In this document: one piece after another, positions 26,780 through 37,808 of the stretch
How the letters are laid out: each line of letters begins with the position of its first letter
How positions within the stretch are numbered: position 1 is the first letter of the stretch
Program-made: the position numbers and the translations under genes
Source: Daphnia carinata
Taxonomy: Eukaryota; Arthropoda; Branchiopoda; Diplostraca; Daphniidae
Assembly: GCF_022539665.2 (NCBI RefSeq)
Contig: NC_081331.1
Location: 1,522,501-1,586,500, forward strand
Reading direction: 5' to 3'
DNA: 64,000 nt
The notes under the pieces: generated by a model
What the model was told of the DNA's origin: nothing
Database searches by the model: none
What the model saw: the letters and a program-made list of their open reading frames with translations, nothing else

Positions 26780-28358
26780 TAGCCACCTCATTACCCAATT
26801 TTTTCAAATACATACAAACATTTAAAATTGAAAATCTGGCTTCTTATTTTTTCTGTTTTCTTTTCGCAAAAAAAGAACAAAGAATAAACATCACAAAAAA
26901 TCTACCAAAATAAATTCAAGATGCACATTCCTGCGTTCAAGATCTTCGTTCTCCCGGCTTCTTGTTTGATCGATGGTGTACTGTCACGACCGGTCAAAGT
27001 AATACAAGCATTTATACACACGCAGAATATTATTGTACATAGCTAGCAATGCGCAAGCTGTGTTGGAAGTACGTAGGAGTGGGTGTGTGTATAATGCCGA
27101 GTAGAGCTGACGGGACGACACAAAATGCGGTGAATGATGTACAGAATTTAAGGGAGAAAGAGAGAGAAACTCTCGACACAGGAGATATCATCATCTCACC
27201 TCGGGGAATAAATAAATAAAAATACATTAAAGTGGGTCACGATATAGATTTGAATGCGGTCCGTTTATTATTATTACGCGACATCCATTGAGAAAACACT
27301 GTGCAACGTCAAGCACGCAAAGAATATTAAGATAAGAAAAAAAAAATGTTCGCATTTCTTATTGTGGTTTTTCTTTAGTTCCTTCCTTCTTGTGGCTTAA
27401 TTTTTTACCATTTCCATAACATTAGTTGGTAAAAAGGGAAAAGAAGTTGAGTCAACACGACTGATGTAACGGATGCGTTTTGTCAGAGACGTTAAGAATG
27501 CAGGAAAAAGGAGAAGAGATAACATCTCTAAACCTACACCCACCCATACACAGACATATGCGTACACATTGAACATCCAGACGATAATAAAAAACCCTTT
27601 CGCTACGTTTCGATGGGAAATCGGATGCACGACGAAACGGACGTATGCTATACATCAAAGGCTGCCTCTAAATTGTTTTTTTTTTTTTTTTTCTTTTTTT
27701 GTTCTTTTGTAATTGATAGGAAACACCATGGAATACACGAAAATGCTTTAAAGATGCCAATAAGAAAACGAACAACGCTCTAAAACTTCAATAGCCAAAG
27801 AGCAGTTGCAATCAAATAGAACAGTTCAACGTTAACGGAATGTGGCGATCATCTTTGATTTGCTTTTAGACAAAAGCGAAGAAGACCGCTTGTTCCGCAA
27901 GTTCGGAATGTTATTGTATGGAACAAACATTGCTCAGGTAATTTCGCCTTTTAAACAAGAACTAAACGCGGTAATGTCGAGTGCGCAAAAAAAAAAAATA
28001 ATTAACAAGAATCCCATTCCAATTAAGAAGGACCACATTTTTACAGGACTCGAGGACTACGACATTCAGAATAGGGAAAGAGCTTTCGTTGTGTACAAAA
28101 GAAACACATTTGAAAACTTTTGAATACAAGAGTTACTAAATAACACGCTCTCTAACGACAAATTGATTAACTACGTAATGCAAGTGTTGATCTCGCAGCG
28201 AAACAAGATAAACGCGACCGGTTTAGCATTTCCCGTATAATCAAATGCGAATAAAATACTGATTGGATTCTTGATTCTGGCATGATAATTGATCGAATAT
28301 TCTTGATTTCTTTCGGGTATACCGCCAAGGTCCGTTTCCCTTTGGAACCCTGTGCGTC
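26780..28358. other. Intergenic, one weak exon-like patch
   Basis: AT-rich spacer between the second CBM14 gene and uridine phosphorylase. Around 27870-27938 on the plus strand there is an acceptor (ttgcttttag), about 69 open bases and a donor (cag|gtaatt); one frame reads KSEEDRLFRKFGMLLYGTN. No family is recognised and no linked exons were found, so it is not called as a gene. Confidence 0.4.
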
Positions 28359-30126
28359 CTATTCATAGCTTTGAGATTCCTCACGAACAAATTTCAATTT
28401 CTTCGAGTTCACTACGGTCTTTGGTCCGGGTGGAGGCGGACGAGGAGCTGGACCGGTCATGCCCATGTGCTTTTTTATGTAACGCGCAACGATCGCCTGC
28501 GGTCGATTTTGCCATTCGTTTAGAACTTCTTTGCTTGAGGCCACCTGATCCAATAAATAATTATAAGGACTCTTCAGAAAAGAGCGTCGTTAACGCGTCA
28601 TCTTACCTGGTCACCATTAAGGCGGTTGAGCAGTGTGACACAGATGACTGCAGCACGGATGCCAGCATGGTGGGTGAGGGCAGCAAAGGCCAAGGACTCC
28701 ATTTCCATATTAAGGACATTATTGCCATGGACCTTGTGCAAAAATTCCAATTTCTCCTTTTCTGTGTAATCACAAAATGCTCCGTCTAAACGTCCCTGTC
28801 CTGCAAAGTAGATTTGATGTTTAATGACCGCTCGATTTAACGTTGCGATTTCAACTGTTAATTTGAACGGAGAGCCGTTTACAAAGTTTGTGTCACTGTT
28901 ACCTTCGTAGAAATCGTAAGTGCACATAGTTCGGCCGACGTGCGTCTCAAACGGATCATCTTGAGTCGACAGAGATTGCAATTCTTCGGCCAGCTCCACG
29001 TCAAGCTTGGATGGTCTTTGAACCAATTTGCCCAAAACTGGCTGCAGTTAGGCATAGATAAATGAGTTTTCAGCTCCAGTTTGAGTAAACAGTGACTGTA
29101 ATTTACCAATTCAAGGTAGGGTCTCATCATGCCGTCGACGGCTTCATCCGTGATGACCAAATGCCCACCATCTAAGCCAATGCCACCACATGTTCCCAAA
29201 CGGAAAAAGACGGGGTCCCTGACACGAGCGTGATACATCAGCTTAATTACTTCATGAAGCAGAATTCCCACTGATGGAATACCCATTCCATGCTATTGGA
29301 TGTAAAGAGGAACAAAGAATAATTAATCTAGGAAAACGAATTGCCCGAAATTGATTAGATTGTCTTACGCTAATTGAAAGGACAGGCCCGACTTTGTACA
29401 TCGAATATCGATATGAATACTGTGAGATGTCCAACAAAGTCGTTCCAGCTGGTAGTTTGTAGCCAATCTCTTCCATAATAAAGTTGGCAAACTGTTCCAT
29501 CCGCTTCGGAGTGCCTCCCATGCAAACAAACTGCAAACAAACGTTGAAAAAAAACACGCAAAAAATGAGAAAAAGATTAAAACCTCGGTAGGGATTCTTC
29601 CCCGGAATTCTCGAACTTTCTAGGGCATCTTTGCCCTGATAACAACATTGCTACAGGATTAAAGTGTATAAGATAAAGAAGACTTGAAAAAAGAGGACTT
29701 ACCTTAACGTCGCCAAACATTTGGTGAAGGTCATGCTGCAATGGTCAACAATAAGAATTAAGTATGGAATGTCTTCGCTTTAATCTGTTACTAAATACTT
29801 ACACTTCCGCTTCCCAGCGCCAAGTGGTAAAGAATATCCTGGTCCATCAGTTCAATGTTGGGATTGCGAAGGCGAACCGCCCCATCCGGGTACCTTAATG
29901 AAAATCATACAAATAAAGTTTAACTCGATGTTTGCTAAATCAGAAAATCCAATTTCAATTGGAACAAAATAGAACTAAACTTGGACATGAAATTAAAAAT
30001 TAACCTAACGTAGCAGCAACTTTTCACTTCGATCGCGACCTTTTCGTTGTCCAGCACTTCGCCTCCTGGTCTTTCGTCTTGACAACGATCGCACGGTACA
30101 GGAAAATCTTCCGAATTGCACGGCAT
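28359..30126 (-). CDS. UPP: Uridine phosphorylase
   Basis: Eight exons, in coding order 30126-30005, 29893-29803, 29735-29703, 29530-29369, 29292-29107, 29041-28903, 28800-28607 and 28544-28359; all phases agree, giving 370 aa. The enzyme reversibly converts uridine plus phosphate to uracil plus ribose-1-phosphate in the cytosol (pyrimidine salvage). Family marks: FGDVKFVCMGG (78-88), the phosphate-site loop RLGTCGG (167-173), the uracil-binding QGR (246-248) within EGQGRLDG, and EMES (277-280) with the following SLAFAA. The order and spacing match the animal UPP family, whose members are about 310 aa; here a Pro-rich C-terminal tail (PAPRPPPPGP) and a Cys-rich N-terminus (CDRC at 12-15) make it longer. 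The start is the first ATG after the upstream stop. Introns are mostly under 110 bp. Confidence 0.95.
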
Positions 30127-32690
30127 TTCGATTGCCAAATAATTACTTTTTGATTGCAGATCGATCGGTGACTGCTGTCTCGAACAGACTGAGAGGTGGA
30201 GCGCGAGCTGTATTCAATTAAAAAGAGTTCGCTGTCTGAAACGCTACCACGCGATAGAATTCTAGAATTCGATCGCGGAATGCGAAATGATCTGTCCGTC
30301 CGGTGCAGGGGCGAGGCGTAAAGTGACGACCCGGTTGGTTACCAATTGTCGACTATGGCTCGGTTCTCAAGGCGAATTAAAAGAAATTTCAAGGAGAATC
30401 AAGGTCCTTCGATTGTCATTCGAAAAATGTACCGCTAACGTAGAGCATTCTGCGTTGTGTGTTTTGTTTATTTTTTTGCGGTTTTCAACTGGTTCTGTTA
30501 TCGCGGCCATTCACGAATGACGTCAGCCGGAGGTAGGGCCAATTCTCATTGGCGCAGAAAGGGGGCTCGATTGTCTATGAAGTTTCCTTTTATTCCGACC
30601 TCAACAGCGAAGGGGCTGGTCATTTTTAACGCCGCAATCGTTGCCTAATCTGTCATCATCCATTATTTTGGCGAAAACGGGCCAGCGCTTTCGATGCTTG
30701 GCAAAAAGAAAAAAAAAAGAAATGCCGCAATTATGGTTTCACTGCTTCGTTTATTAATTATTCAAAGAATCTAATTCTTATCTTAGCCTGTGGAAGTTGT
30801 AAGACGAGTACAACGCCTTTCCCTCAGGAGGTTGACACGTGTTCCGTTTTCGGTCCCGAGTTCTATTGAATGCCAAAACCCCGTGATCAAGGAAAACAAA
30901 AAGATAAACACGAGTTTTTTGTCGAAGGTCTTTCTGATTAAAAAAAAGAAAATTGGGCTACCTTGCGGAAAAAATGTGATTTTTCATTACTACACTAAAC
31001 AGAAAATGTATAATAAAATTTTTCCAACGTTTTTGCATTTCACTGCGAAGGTGAAATAGAATTGTTTGTTTTTTAACGGAAAAAGTCAGAGCCCGTCGAA
31101 AGGGTTTTCCCTGCGTGATTGCACGAGTGGCTTTACTTTGAACGCAACCCAAGATGTGGTGTAGACAAAAGAGTATTTACCCGTTACGAAACTCAGGATT
31201 TGTAATGTTTTTACTACCATGATTATAACTCCGAACTTTCTAAGAGTTAAAAAAAAGGTAATATAATTGCCAAACCAAATGGTATTGAGGCAATGCGTAC
31301 GATGTGTAAACTTCACAGGTGCCATAAACGGATTGTGACCACAGGGACGGGACAATCTACGACACCCGAAATTTCGCACTAAAAACACGGAAGGATTTCC
31401 GCATTCAACTAGTTCAAATCTCAAATAAGCCGACAAAAAAGTGTGATTACAATCATGAACCTGCCTCGCGTCTTTGTCTGTATAAGACAATGTGTCCAAG
31501 CTGTGGAAATTCGCAAGAAAAAACCTTGGTTGTTTTTGGATGACCCACTCAAAGTACAAGGACCTACTTTAGGCAGATGAGAAGTAATTGATAAGTGTAG
31601 CGGAAATTCTTTCTTCTCTTTCTTGCAAAGACTGGAGAAGTATATCGATCGCCCTTTCCATTGGTATCTGTTACGAAAAATACTATAATTCTTTTTATCG
31701 CACCAGGATATCCAGTCACGCATAAGAAACAGTTTTCCTCTTTTAAACATTGGCAATCTTTGCGGGATGCTTATCGTCCCAATTGAAACTTAACGGACTG
31801 TAATACATCGGCAGTTGTAATTATCATTTTGCGCAATAGCAGCAAGAATGTATCCCACACTAAGATAAAACTATTTTTTATCTTGACTAGTCCTCGAACT
31901 GGACTATCGACGGTGTACTGACAGTCGCGTACTATAAACTGTCGGATTTGAGAACTTTGCTATTCGAGAACTCATCCCCATTTCAGAGAGATAAAAGGTA
32001 TCTTTTGAAAAAATGGCAAAAGTTGGTCTATTCGTCAATGTACGTTGAAACAAGAGTAAATGAGATATGCCTTCTTGTGAAGCTTATAAATGGCTTTTCA
32101 GTTCTGTTTACTTCTTTCTTTTAAGTTTTTATCGAACACCATTATCAAGTTTCCATAACGTTCGTTGCGTCGGATTGCTCCAATGCCATCTCCCGGGAAG
32201 AACCATTAACCGGAACGTCCTATTGATCGTTGGAATAAGAACTACAACGAGAATAAATGAAAAAGTGAAAACGGAACACTCTCGACATGACGGGTGGGCA
32301 GATTAGCCATCACCGTCAGACCGCGTCGACTTTCCCGTGACACAGTTCCTCAGTTTGATGATGCATAGATGCGGATAAAAGCATGCCTGAATGGTGCTCT
32401 GTTTAAAGACCTAATAGTCCATGGTTGACGAAGACCACCACCGAAAAACCTTCATTTGGTTTCTTGCGCCACGAATAAGGAAAAAGCGATCGGGATGCCG
32501 TATAACATACAAGACGTAAGTTTGATAAACTGTAAAGCGAATTTTCATCTCGTATGGATCTGAAGAACTCATCGAAAAGTGACAAGTGCGGAAAGAACAC
32601 GGATAAAAACGGCTATCCTGCACCATATGTACAGTGTACGGCAACGCCGGATTCCTATTGGAAATCAATATTGCTCTAAGTCCTCACAGG
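30127..32690. other. Intergenic with broken-looking patches, no supported gene
   Basis: Upstream of uridine phosphorylase the first few hundred bases are GC-moderate and likely hold its promoter. From about 31080 to 31800 the minus strand has two overlapping open frames and a third frame with protein-like pieces (for example CVTGYPGAIKRIIVFFVTDT near 31.7 kb), but no single frame or splice scheme connects them. Around 32403-32668 two minus frames compete. This may be a decayed gene or chance; no product can be named. Confidence 0.4.
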
Positions 32691-32693
32691 CAA

Positions 32694-33084
32694 GCCAGCA
32701 GCACGTGAACCCGAAACCCCAACTGAAATTGAAACATGCAACTACTGAGGCAATGATGAAAAAACGACAAAAAATCTAAAAGAAAAATGCCAAAACAAAG
32801 GAAAAACCCTATTTCTTCTGGCACAGTTCCAGTATCGAACATTGTTTCGTACAGAAACCCGAGCGAACTTTCCCATCGCTTCGACGGACGAAGAACTTGA
32901 GCTAACGGTAAAGGGTATTGTTCAAACCTAAATTGATTTTAAAAAATAAAGATTGGTAACAACTTACTCGTCCGATTCATCGTGATAAGACATGGTGCGG
33001 AAACGATGATCACTTGAGAAAAATGGTGAAGGAATACGTTCTCCGAAGTTGTAAACGTGCGGCTGACGGCGGCTCCTTTCCAGA
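32694..33084 (-). CDS. Candidate unrecognised gene, two exons in matching phase
   Basis: Exon A (33084-32968) follows the acceptor tttgagtttag and ends at a strong donor (gtaagt); exon B starts at 32937 after the acceptor tcaatttag. Joined, the frame stays open: QPHVYNFGERIPSPFF, then MSYHDESDEFEQYPLPLAQV, then RWESSLGFLYETMFDTG. Beyond about codon 65 it runs into hydrophobic, T-rich sequence and stops at 32694-32696, so a further donor may be missed. Exon A could be partly UTR if translation starts at its internal ATG. The intron is only 30 bp between consensus sites, which is unusually short and a caution. No family recognised. Confidence 0.35.
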
Positions 33085-33795
33085 CTAAACTCAAAAGAAA
33101 AAGTTTATCCTCGTCTTCTAGATATGCCGGTGGAGAACGGCTGAGCAGCGCAAGCGTGAACGTGATCTAGCTACAATAATACCTGAAAATCGAGATTAAG
33201 ATAGCATTAGAAAAAGGAACGATTTCGTAAGAAGTGGAAGTACGTTACACGAATAAAATAAGGTCGTCGTTTACACATCAGACATCATCAATTGCATAAC
33301 CAGATCGAAACTCCGATTGATAAAAAATATGCAAAGCGAACGAAATGCTTACAGAGGCAGTTACCTAATCCATTTAAAAACATTTTGGGACAGGGTCTAG
33401 ATTCTGGCGATAGTAGGGCTGACTGTGTCTGATCCAAAGTACGACATGAGGCGATCAGACTTGCGTTCTATATCAGCTTATTCTTCTACCTGTTTGCACT
33501 GGCAATTTGCTCTACATTGTAACAGTGACTGTCTACTTTCTTACTCGTAATGAAAGAGAAATCGCCAGACAATGCGGCTTTCTTCAGAAAGAAACTATTG
33601 CTTTTTTGCTTGCATTGAATTCTTGATTTTCAAAAACTGAAACGGAAACGAAGGTTTTATTGTTGCCCGCTATGAAAAAAGCACGTATACATGTTGAAAA
33701 TGAATACGGAAACAGTTGTGCAACAACGGCATTGACTGGCAATTTGAATAAAAAGATCGAAAGTGAAGAATCAGCGTATGGGGAGCATTACATCA

Positions 33796-33803
33796 TATAA
33801 ATA
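33796..33803 (+). promoter_or_regulatory. TATA box of the third CBM14 gene
   Basis: TATAAATA lies about 35 bp before an initiator-like agtcacta (about 33830) and 56 bp before the start codon, implying a very short 5' UTR. Confidence 0.6.
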
Positions 33804-33858
33804 GCGGACTGATAAGCCTATAACTTGAGAGTCACTAGGTATCCCAACGGGCACGAAG

Positions 33859-34706
33859 ATGCACCAAAGGAGAGCGTTTACTTGCTTCGTTTACGTTATT
33901 GGTAGCTGAGTAACTTTTGAACGCAATAAAACATTTTAAATTGCTAACAGATTACTGTTTTTCCGCTAAACAGTTCTTTCCTGCTTAGCCTTGATAGTTT
34001 GCGATGCTGAGGACGATTCGCAACAGGATTTCTCAAGACCACGTCATCGACCTCCACAGATGACTACGACACAAGCGCCTATTCCATCTCAGGGGTCTTT
34101 ACAAGTTCTTGGAATCCCGATTGGGCCAGCCCTGCACCTAGCTGGCGGAATCGTTGCGAACGTTTTGGCTCCCTACAACCAACCAGAGGAGCCACTATGG
34201 AAGCCTCCATTCTCCTGCGTCGGTAGAGTGCCCGGATACTACGCCGACGTCTTCACCAATTGCCGGGTAAATTTAAAAACAAAAAACGGCTAAACGTCAA
34301 AAGTTTTGGCAAAGAAAATTGCAATAATATCTAACACATGTAATTTTTTCTTTCTCCAGAACTACTATACTTGGTAGAGTATTTTCAATTTACAGTCTAG
34401 TGTTCGTTTGGATGTAACAAAAATATATACATACATAATCTAACAATTAAAGCACACCACGCGGACGCCAATACTACTACCACTGCGGGGAACATACGAT
34501 CTTTAACCAGTTGCATTTGACGTGCGATCATAGGTATACACAGTTGGTCTCGTTTTTGCTATTTACAGCCACAATTGCTTTTAATGACAACAGGAGTTAA
34601 AAACTAATGTATATATTTTTCAATAAGGCGCAATTACGATTGTCGACGGGCTCCACAGGACTACAGCGTGAATGAACAATATCGCCCCTTTCGTCAACGC
34701 AATTAA
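33859..34706 (+). CDS. Secreted single-CBM14 protein completed by a 14-nt microexon
   Basis: Coding exons 33859-33901, 33974-34266, 34360-34373, 34453-34533 and 34628-34706 give 169 aa. Residues 1-24 are a signal peptide; about 28-90 is a Pro/Thr and Gly/Ala-rich linker (HRPPQMTTTQAPIP). The CBM14 domain occupies about 94-150, with cysteines at 96, 111, 117, 128, 141 and 149. The third exon is only 14 nt: it encodes NYYT and the first two bases of Cys117, and the next exon supplies the third base. Without it the domain loses a cysteine and the frame fails, so phase and motif together support the microexon. The tail is basic (PFRQRN). The family role is extracellular chitin binding; it sits head to head with no other gene and ends 115 bp from ketohexokinase, which converges on it. 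Confidence 0.82.
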
Positions 34707-34820
34707 AGTATGCATACTAATATGACGAATAGAGATTCGATCGGGTAACCAGACTGTAACTTATTGATTCTTTACTCTTGTACATAAATTTAAACAGATT
34801 AATATAATAGGGACAACTTT

Positions 34821-35997
34821 TCACCTTTTTTGCTGTTGAGATTTAAGTAATGCTTCTACCGGGTGCTTAAACCGTGCAATTCCTTGAAATCCTTTTTGAC
34901 CAATTTTGCTACCGGCAACCTGGCAAGCGAACTCGAGCCCCCTCTTCCAATCCCACAGGTTGACTTGGCTATAGATGAAAGCCGCGTTAAATGTGTCGCC
35001 AGCTCCGAGTGTGTCAACAATCTCAACCGGTGGACACGCACTTTGGCATACCACCGAACCATTCTGTCCAGCAGCCGCTCCCTTTGATCCCCAAGCACAA
35101 ACGACAATCGTTCTACAAAATTAAATGAATTTACGCAGCTGAGAATTCAGATTCTACGAAATGATTTAGGGCGGGTGAGGTGCAAAACAAAATTTACCCT
35201 GGTTTGGTTACATCCAGAAATCCTTTGACTGCTTCTTCCATTGTCCGGAAGCCAGAAAAGTAGGCATATTCCTTAGATACGAAAACCACGTCTGCCAATG
35301 GGAGGAGCTCATCAAGGGCAGGGCGTGCTTTTTCAATTTCGACAGATACTTTTATACATTCTAAACGTTCTCGCACGGTTCTTATCATTTGTTTGATGTT
35401 GGCAATATTGGCACTCCTTCCCTGTTAGAATAGAAAAAAAAAAGACAAAATAAGTAATTTTAATAATAAATAAATATATTTTTAGGCAATGAAACTCAGT
35501 AATGATTTGCTTCACCTCAAAGTGAACCCATGAATAGTTAGTAAGATCAAGATTGCTGAAATGTTGGATATCCAATTCTGGTAAATTCTTTGGATGATGT
35601 AAAATGGTCCGTGTACCATTAATGGTATTAATAATTACAACAGATGTTGGGAATTCACAATCAGGAAAAATAGGGCAATGTTCAATTGTAACAGAGTGCT
35701 TAGAAAAATCTTCACGGATGAAACCAAGTTGCATTGAATTGGTAAGTGTCCCCAAAAACTCTGATTGCATCCCCAACTGAGCCAAAACAGTACTTGAGTT
35801 GGAGGCATTTCCACCTCTTCTGTATGAGAGGTCTGGAATCCTTTTAAAAATAAGCTGAAGTAATTGGTCAACAGGTTAGGTCAAACTTATGGATTATTTT
35901 TTATCTACCTTTGATCACTGTCTTCAACTGGAAACCCTTCAGTTTCAGCAACAACGTCAACACAGACTAGCCCCACACAGAGGATTAGTTTTTTCAT
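34821..35997 (-). CDS. KHK: Ketohexokinase (fructokinase, PfkB family)
   Basis: Four exons, in coding order 35997-35909, 35840-35516, 35421-35198 and 35112-34821, give 309 aa, close to the usual length of about 298. The enzyme phosphorylates fructose to fructose-1-phosphate with ATP in the cytosol, the entry step of fructolysis. Seen in the sequence: an N-terminal strand GLVCVDVVAE, the substrate-side motif RRGGNASN (about 37-44), and the PfkB signature DTLGAGDTFNA, whose Asp252 is the expected catalytic base; the following FACQVAGSKIGQKGFQGI also fits ketohexokinase rather than ribokinase. The start is the only ATG before the GLVCVD strand. It is divergent from the four-TM gene (start codons about 520 bp apart) and may share a promoter region. 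Confidence 0.94.
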
Positions 35998-36516
35998 TAT
36001 TTTTGACTTCTTTGCCTTATGGTGTGAAAAAATATGTGCAGGGAAGAATTAAGGTAACACAGCTGTTTCAAGTGAATGGTAATTTCAAGATTTTCAAGTG
36101 TCAAATCGAACCAAATTTTGAAAATATCGTCTGTTTCAACGTGCCGTAAGAACCTATGATGCCCACAAGATGGCAGCTAAGGAAATCGGTCCGTGGATAG
36201 TATTGTACCACCATAGTGTGTCTTACGTCTTTCAAAATTATTTGTGGTTGATGTGTCTGTTGAACGGCAGCTGTGAACAAACAAACGTTTAACAGGTAAA
36301 GAAACGCTTCTTTATTTATTTGGTAATGATGCTTTATAATGAGCAAATTTAGTGTGATGAGCTTACCATTTACCTTTTAAAACTGATCTTGGATTGATCA
36401 GCCACTCCCTGTTCTCATGCCTATATTGAGATTCTATAAATAAACTACTACCTCACCTTACAAAAGGCGCCTAAGATGTACAATTAAACGTTGTTTTCTT
36501 TTCTGCATTGTTAGAT

Positions 36517-37350
36517 ATGGCCATTCTGAGAAGGTGCTGTTGCTGTTTCACTCTACGAAGGGGGACAGTTACACTTGGTGTCATGGGATTTGTTAGTTCA
36601 TATACTTTTTTAAATGAATGATTCATCCAATGTAACACACCTTCTTTTGATGTTTTCCAGACTGGGGCCATCACAGCCATCATTTTTCTGATTTTAGCAT
36701 TGATCTTTGTTGATGAAATAGCAACTTTTGTCATAAAGTTTATGGAAAAGATCATTGATTTTCCCAGGGCTACCGGAACCAGACATCTCCCTAAAGAAGA
36801 TCAAGATAAAAAAAAAGAAGAACTTCATGAATTCTTAGTCCATGGTATGATTCACCATTATTATATTAAATTAAATGATTGTATAAAATTTCATTAATGA
36901 GGTTTCATTAAAAGCATATAGCACCTATGTGTTTGTACTTGCCATCCTGGGAGAAATTCTTGGTGGAATATTGGCCGGACTGTTAGTTTGGGGAGCCGTG
37001 AAAAAACGCCGCAACTTTCTCCTACCGTGGCTTATTTTTGCTGTAATGGTCATGGTAGGCACTGTCGTCTGTATTATCACCTGTGTCGTCATTCTTCCAG
37101 TGTCCTATGGCATTACCTTTTTAATCATCGGCGTGCTTGAACTACGTGAGTTTTCTTTGCATTACAATTTCATTTTTGCCAAAACTTGGATAAAGAAATA
37201 ATAATGCAAGTTAATTTTTCTCCGTCGCTTTCAGTGGTTATGATCTACTTCTGGTTAGTTGTGTTCAGCTTTTTCCAAGAATTGCGAGAAAGAGATCAGA
37301 TGAACATTAATTCTCCCGCTGAAATGAAACGTCTCACTTCGCATATGTAA
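36517..37350 (+). CDS. Four-TM membrane protein, LAPTM/DUF4728-like
   Basis: Exons 36517-36591, 36661-36844, 36915-37145 and 37235-37350 give 201 aa. The N-terminus carries a cysteine cluster (RRCCCCFTLRRG, 5-16), followed by hydrophobic segments at about 21-42, 88-112, 122-160 (probably two passes or one plus a re-entrant part) and 164-178; the C-terminus is polar. The pattern of a short Cys-rich cytosolic start with RxG before TM1 and four segments resembles LAPTM-type and DUF4728 arthropod proteins, which sit in endosomal/lysosomal or plasma membranes. I cannot name the orthologue. The first donor (ttt|gttagt) is less canonical than the rest. Confidence 0.8.
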
Positions 37351-37808
37351 TCCGCCCTCATACGCAAATCGCCTTCCAAACGCCTGAATCATGATTTTTC
37401 CCACTTAAGTGGCAATCCTAATTTAATAATAATGCCAAGTAAAGCATAAAATGTTATACAAACCCGGTTATGTATAGCAATACGCCATATAGCTCTCCTT
37501 GTTAAACAGTGCCTTAATCTGCGTAGTCTAGTCTTGAATCTCCGTAACTCTTGGTGGAGGTAAATATTTTATAGGATATTTAATATTGCAAATCAAATAA
37601 CGTTTCTTAAATTAAGTATTCTCTATTAAATCTCAATTGTGCAGCTTAACACTGATGGCGCTTTTTGAATTTCATAATGATCTGGATAATACATTTTTCA
37701 CATACTACATCTGGAGTGACCGTTTGTCTTTATTCATTTTCCGGGTAAATAGAAATACCTTTTTTAAATAAACCTGCTATATTAAGTTTTTAGATGTTAA
37801 TTAGGATA

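Noticed and set aside
28352-28789. 145-aa plus-strand frame
   Set aside because: Exact antisense of the last two uridine phosphorylase exons, whose identity is clear.
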